The notes under the pieces are model-generated. The model searched no databases. It was not told the origin of the DNA and worked only from the letters and a program-made list of their open reading frames with translations. A program made the position numbers and the translations under genes. Positions 52,601 through 58,600 of a stretch of DNA of 64,000 nt are shown one piece after another. The DNA is from Siphonodentalium dalli (Eukaryota; Mollusca; Scaphopoda; Gadilida; Siphonodentaliidae). The stretch is taken from contig CP136065.1 of NCBI GenBank assembly GCA_032622095.1, positions 150,229,577 to 150,293,576 on the forward strand. The letters are read 5' to 3'. Within the stretch, counting starts at the first letter, position 1; every line of letters starts with the position of its first letter.

Positions 52601-55600
52601 TGTGAATATATATGCAGGAGAATGACCAGACTTTGCCATCTTGTGCAGCGTGGTTCCGTGAGGTGCTGCGTTAAGATACAAAAATCCCAACATCACCTGA
52701 CATCTGTATTGAAGATGTTATTGATTCAGTAGTATCACTACCGCTTATCGCACCATAAGTATTACCCTGGTTCTGATGCTTTCTCATTTTCCTCATCTCC
52801 AGGTTGTGAGCATGCCTCACTGTCTCGTCACGATTTGAACCAACTCTGTAACCCAAAGCAAAATTCCATATTAACCCATTGATCATGAAATTGATTCAAC
52901 CATTCAGGCCATAATTACAAGATTATTTGTTATTTCTCTCCCGATCGATCCATTTTATTTTTTTGCTGCCGACCTGTGCCGTTTCAAAATATTATAATCC
53001 TCTCGTTTTTCAATAATTTTTTTTACCAGCAGTGAGTTTTTATTAAAATTATAATTTATGTTTAATAAGCAGTGATTTGGAAGAGTTTTAAGTGCAAATG
53101 CCGAGCAATTAATCTCATTTGCAACTGACTGTTGGATCAAAGGAATGTCGAACGTCAGAAGAAATATTGGATACATATAGTCCTTCCTGTCTGTGCCCGA
53201 TTAATATAAAGGGGAAAAGACATTCCAAAAATTAAATCCAATTATATAATAAATTGTTTTCATACAAATAATACAGCCAAGTCATTGAATTATTCAAGCC
53301 TTGAAATAGTGTGTCTGTCATTTGCAGAATGAGGTCCCCAGAGGGTGAATTTAGTGATGCTACCCCGCATAGTGGGCTAGCATCACCAAATTCACCCTCT
53401 GGGGACCTCAATCTGCTTACAACTCAGCATCATTTGCAGGGATGTTGAGTAGGGATCTGCGAATCTGGGATTTTGCATCGAATCGAATCTCAATATCGAA
53501 TCTCCTTCCTGATATCGACATCGAATCTCGAATCGAATCAGGTGATTGTTTACCGTTGTTAATTTTGGTGTCTTATGACAAAAAACTTCAGAGTCACTAG
53601 ACACTATATAACAATGTTGAACTGGTATTTATTGAGGAAAATAATGAAGTAGGCAAGTCACACTCGTGGAGGGTTTGCGATATGTCGCATTGAATTTCTA
53701 TCTAGTTGTGTCATGTCAATCATGACAGAAGAAGTGACAGTAAGACAATTCATTCAACGTATCATGAACCCCATGGAATCACTTGTCTACATTATTTGGA
53801 AGATTTGACACACATGGACACAGGTTCCCTGTTCACTGTCATATAATTGTTGAAGTCCAATGGTAGTTTCCAGTTCAACTTTTCACCCGACAATAGATCA
53901 AACACCTACATGAAAGATGTTGTCTTTCCAGAGGAAAATGACATTTATGGCATACATAAATTTCTTTTATGGTTTTGTCCAAATTGTCTGCCTTCGGATC
54001 CTTTGGCTTCAGCATGAAATAATTCCATATTGCAGACACAATATCAAAACTTGATGCAACATGTTAGATTTCCTGGTAGAGAGACAGGAATTGAAATAAG
54101 AAAATTTTAGGAACCTGTCGCAGATAACTGGTACTACATAATGACGTCCATTCAATATACCGTTTATTTTCAGATAAATAAAGAAGGATAACTCCAGAAT
54201 GGAAAACATGAATAGTATATTTGCCCCCCCCCCCCCCTTTTGAAAGCAGTCACGATAGCGAAATTTCGTTGAGATTCGATGGACCATGCCTAAGATATAA
54301 GCCTGGATGAATGAATGGACGGACAGATGGACAAAGTCAATAGAGTATACACCCCATTTTTCTTTGAAAAAGTGGAAGTATAATTTTTGTATACTTGAAC
54401 AGAGAATTGCATCTCCTAGCAACAACTATGCTCCTCCTACTATGACTGGTTGTGCAGAGTGCTGAAACGACTAGGGTATTTCATAGTCGATGTCCCCTAA
54501 TCGATTGCTAATCGACTATATGATTATCAACGTATTTGTTTAGACATTGACGATCTGCTCATTCAACGTGTTGGAATGCAAATTTTCAGATGGTTGTCAT
54601 CGTAAAAATTTTATTAAAACATGCATATTTATCATTATATTTATCGATATTGACAGCCTAATGACAGGCAAGTATCATGAACATCAATTATATCATATGA
54701 TATTGGGATAAACTTCAGCATTGAATTAATGTTCATGTGCGTTGAGCTGCCTTCCCGCTGAAGTGACTGTGTATGTATACGTGGTTCTATATGTTACAGG
54801 TGTAACATTTTACATAATGTTAAGCAAGCTATTTCGTTATACGTTGTAACCATTAGTTCACTTTAGGGCTTTATGGGTAATATGACAATGAGTCAATGAC
54901 TAGATTAGAAATGTGACTGATATATTGGCATAATTCAGCACAACTCAGACTATATCTCACGTGAAGATTATGGTTGGGATGATCATGTGCATGTGATGTC
55001 GCACTAAAGGTCCCACCAAATCAGGAGTGAGTGAACTTGTCGGAATTGGTTTGATCTTATATCAGTCATCGCGTTGTCAACACTATCATAACATTTCAAT
55101 TGAAACGTTGGATGTAGAATGTTGTAGATGAATGGTGAGGTGCTTTGAATATGCGAACGTTAGTACATTAACTTCTGCTGATGCTACATTGCAGAACAAT
55201 GACCATTAGAATGTTCCAATGAGACATCAAAAGTGTCCTGATTTTCCGGCGGATAACAGGTCGCTGTCCCTCACATGATTACTCAATATCCACATGGTTT
55301 TATAATATACCGTAACCGCGACCAGGCAGTCGTATTTGGGGTCTATTGCGATCATTTGTGCTTTAAATACATGGGCAACTATAAATATGGATGTGATTGT
55401 TACTAATGTAACTTTAATCTATACTTTTTCTTGGAAATATGGCAATTAGTCGACTAGGAGATTATGTTAATTGATTATAACCGAAATTCTAGTTGACGTC
55501 GACTACTAATTGTTTCAACACTAGTTGTAGATTCATCTATTGAGTGTAATTTACTCATATTCAACAGACCTGAGGAACACTTCCTCCATTGTAGTCACTG

Positions 55601-58600
55601 ATGCACCATAACTGAGGATGCCCAGAGCGTCTTTCTCATTCTCAAGTTCTGTAAACAGTTCCTCAAATCGGTGACTGCTCTCTTGCGGGAGGATGAAGGA
55701 CAGTTCTGCACCAATGTTACTCTCAACCTTTGATTCAGGGACAAAACGTTTGACCTTCTCTGTGATCTGATTGACCTTGCAGTTGTCTCCTTTGACAATA
55801 ATCATGTGATAACCAGCACCTGAAATATTTCCCATTATCTTTGTAGAAAGTGTAGAAGGAATTGACTACAGCAAGCCTGGAAATAGTTTGTCTGTCATTT
55901 GCAGAATGAGGTCACCAGAGGGTGAATTTAGTGATGCTATCTCGCACGGCAGGCTAGCATCACAAAGTTCCCCCTCTGGGAACCTCATTCTGCTTAGGCC
56001 TCAACTTCTATGGGAAACCTAGGATCAAATTGAAGTTCCCCACACATCAGTCACCTCGATCATGCAATTTATCTTCTGCAAATTAGGGGATATAGAAACT
56101 GAAGAAAAGGGAAAAGTAAATTAAAGTAATGTTAATTTGAGACTATAGATACTTCCCAGAAGATGAGGCGTAAGAATGAGGTCACCAGAGGGTGAATTTG
56201 TAATGATAGCCCACTGTGCAGGATAGTGTAACTAAATCCCCACTCTGGGGACCTCATTTTGCAAATTCACAGACACACATTTGCAGCCGACTACAGTGAC
56301 ATAAAGGGAACCAAAACAGGATGGATAACCAAATGTATGGTCAAATATCTCTATTGTTTTCAACATTTTGGGGCTATGAAGATCAGTAATTATAATAACA
56401 TATGAGTGATTAATATTGAAGAACAATGGTCTGATTTAACACCATAAAATTACCTTTGGTACGCTTTCTATACCAGAAAATAATTTGAAAATGTGCCCAT
56501 TAGTATGAGGTTCTGATGATCAAATATCAACTTTCAAAAAGGGAAAGATTCTTATGATCATCTCTGATAAAGATTGCCTATGATTTTGTTTCACAAAAGC
56601 AGTAGATATTAAATAAAGAGCGTTCTCAATTATGATCCTTTGTACTAGTTTTCAATGTTAAAATGATGGATGCTTTTGTGAATATTTGTGATGCCTGTGC
56701 CATAAAAATGGTTGGGATTGCAAGGATTTTTAAAATTATTTTGACTGGTAAGTTGAAATTACCTTAATTGGAATGTTCAACTAATTTGGTGTCAAGAAAA
56801 TTAGGCGAGGATGATCCTCCAGGGAGGTACTCAATCACTTCATTTCCTAAAAAATGGTCTAGCGCTTTCGATAACTGTTTATCTTCATCAGGACCAGGAT
56901 CGCATGGGTATAGATGCAAATTTTGCCTGTCCTTTTATCCTCTAGGTTGGTTAAGCCTGGATTGATTGGTCTACGGGTAGAAGTCAGGGGGTTATGGACA
57001 CAGAAGAGGTCTCGAGGTTGAGTGCAGGTATATTGTGTGTATTGTTGCTGCCCAATCACTGCATAGGAATGTTCAACTAATCTGTTGTCAAATCGGACCA
57101 TGGATCTTTAACATAATAACGCACTTTTGGTAGAAATATAATTGATTTTATCAGATAATTAGCCCCTAAACCCGGCCTCATATTTTTTAGTAAGACACAC
57201 ATGTATTATCGGCACACGCAGTGACCTAAGAGCTTAGCGCAATGATATCGATCAATGTTATTATTATGTTAATTAGAATATAATTATGATATTCAATTTA
57301 TGTTGGGTTATTTAATGTTGACTGTGAGATAAAACATGGGTGATAAGGGTGGTTGAACACTGTTGTCAACATGAAAAAACACACTTAAATTTTCTTGAAG
57401 GTGTCTTTACTCCCTCTTTGGTTGTGATAAAGAAATCAATATTAATTATTTTAACCACAGCCGTTTCGAGATCGTTTTTACTTGCTAAAATGTGATTATG
57501 TGACAAAAAGGATCTCAAATTTGTTGCAATACTATACACAATTTATTAACCTTGTCCACTAAATTTGATTAATAGATTTTGTATAGATTTGCGACTCATT
57601 AGAGATCCTCTATATATCAAACTTTATATTGATATTGTTAAGATATAATCTACTGCCATGATTAAAATCCTTTTTTGCATTGATCTAATTAATCCATTTA
57701 ATACTTTTTTCCATACCCTATGACATATTACTATAGGAAATGAAGTGGATGTAAATATTGACATTAGATACCTAAAAACTAAGCGTCGGTAGGCCTAACT
57801 GAACCTCATTGTGTCTTTTGTTAGCAAGGTATTATGGCCTTCATCATCAGATGAAGAAAATAAAACCTACCATACTTGTTTTTCAGGAATAATGAACTGC
57901 CACAGCACTTGACGACACCATCAGCCATTATTGCAATCCTGTCACCTAGTAAATCAGCTTCGTCCATGAAATGAGTAGAAAGCAACATGGTTCGACCAGC
58001 ACGGCACTTCTGCAGGACATTCCAGATCTGCCTTCTAGCATGTGGGTCCATCCCTGAGGTTGGTTCATCTAGAATCACTGTCTGAAACCAACGGAAGTAG
58101 CCAATATTTTACTACTCTACTCATATTTAAATTCATGCAGTACTAGTTTTTGCTCAGTTTTGATTTTTTGAAATCGTGCACCATGCTGCACAAATTAAAA
58201 CTGACAAAAATACTTGTATCTGGTGGCAGTTCCAGTTCTTAAATGATCCTGAAGGTAATAGTACATGTGTATACTAAAGACCACCATGACAAACATTAAC
58301 ATCAAGTAGATTATAACTACATCGACATTTTGTTGAGAAGATGGATGGTTATATGCTGCACATAATCATTCTGATATTCAAATATTTATGGATGTCACTG
58401 AAATGAACTTGAAAGAAGTAAAACCACAAACGTCTGGGCAGAAAATCAACATCTGTCCATGTGTATTTCAAACAGTTGGGTTGACATATTTAACTGAGAC
58501 TGTATGACCATGGTGTCACTCCAGGGTTGTGGATTATTTCCTGTCCCTATGTACTGGACTATGCCTATTTCTTACAACCATTGCAACATCAAAGATTTTA

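Noticed and set aside
54009-54425. 138-codon - strand frame
   Set aside because: Spans the C14 tract, has no family motif and no plausible splice partners; phrases resemble low-information repeat translation.
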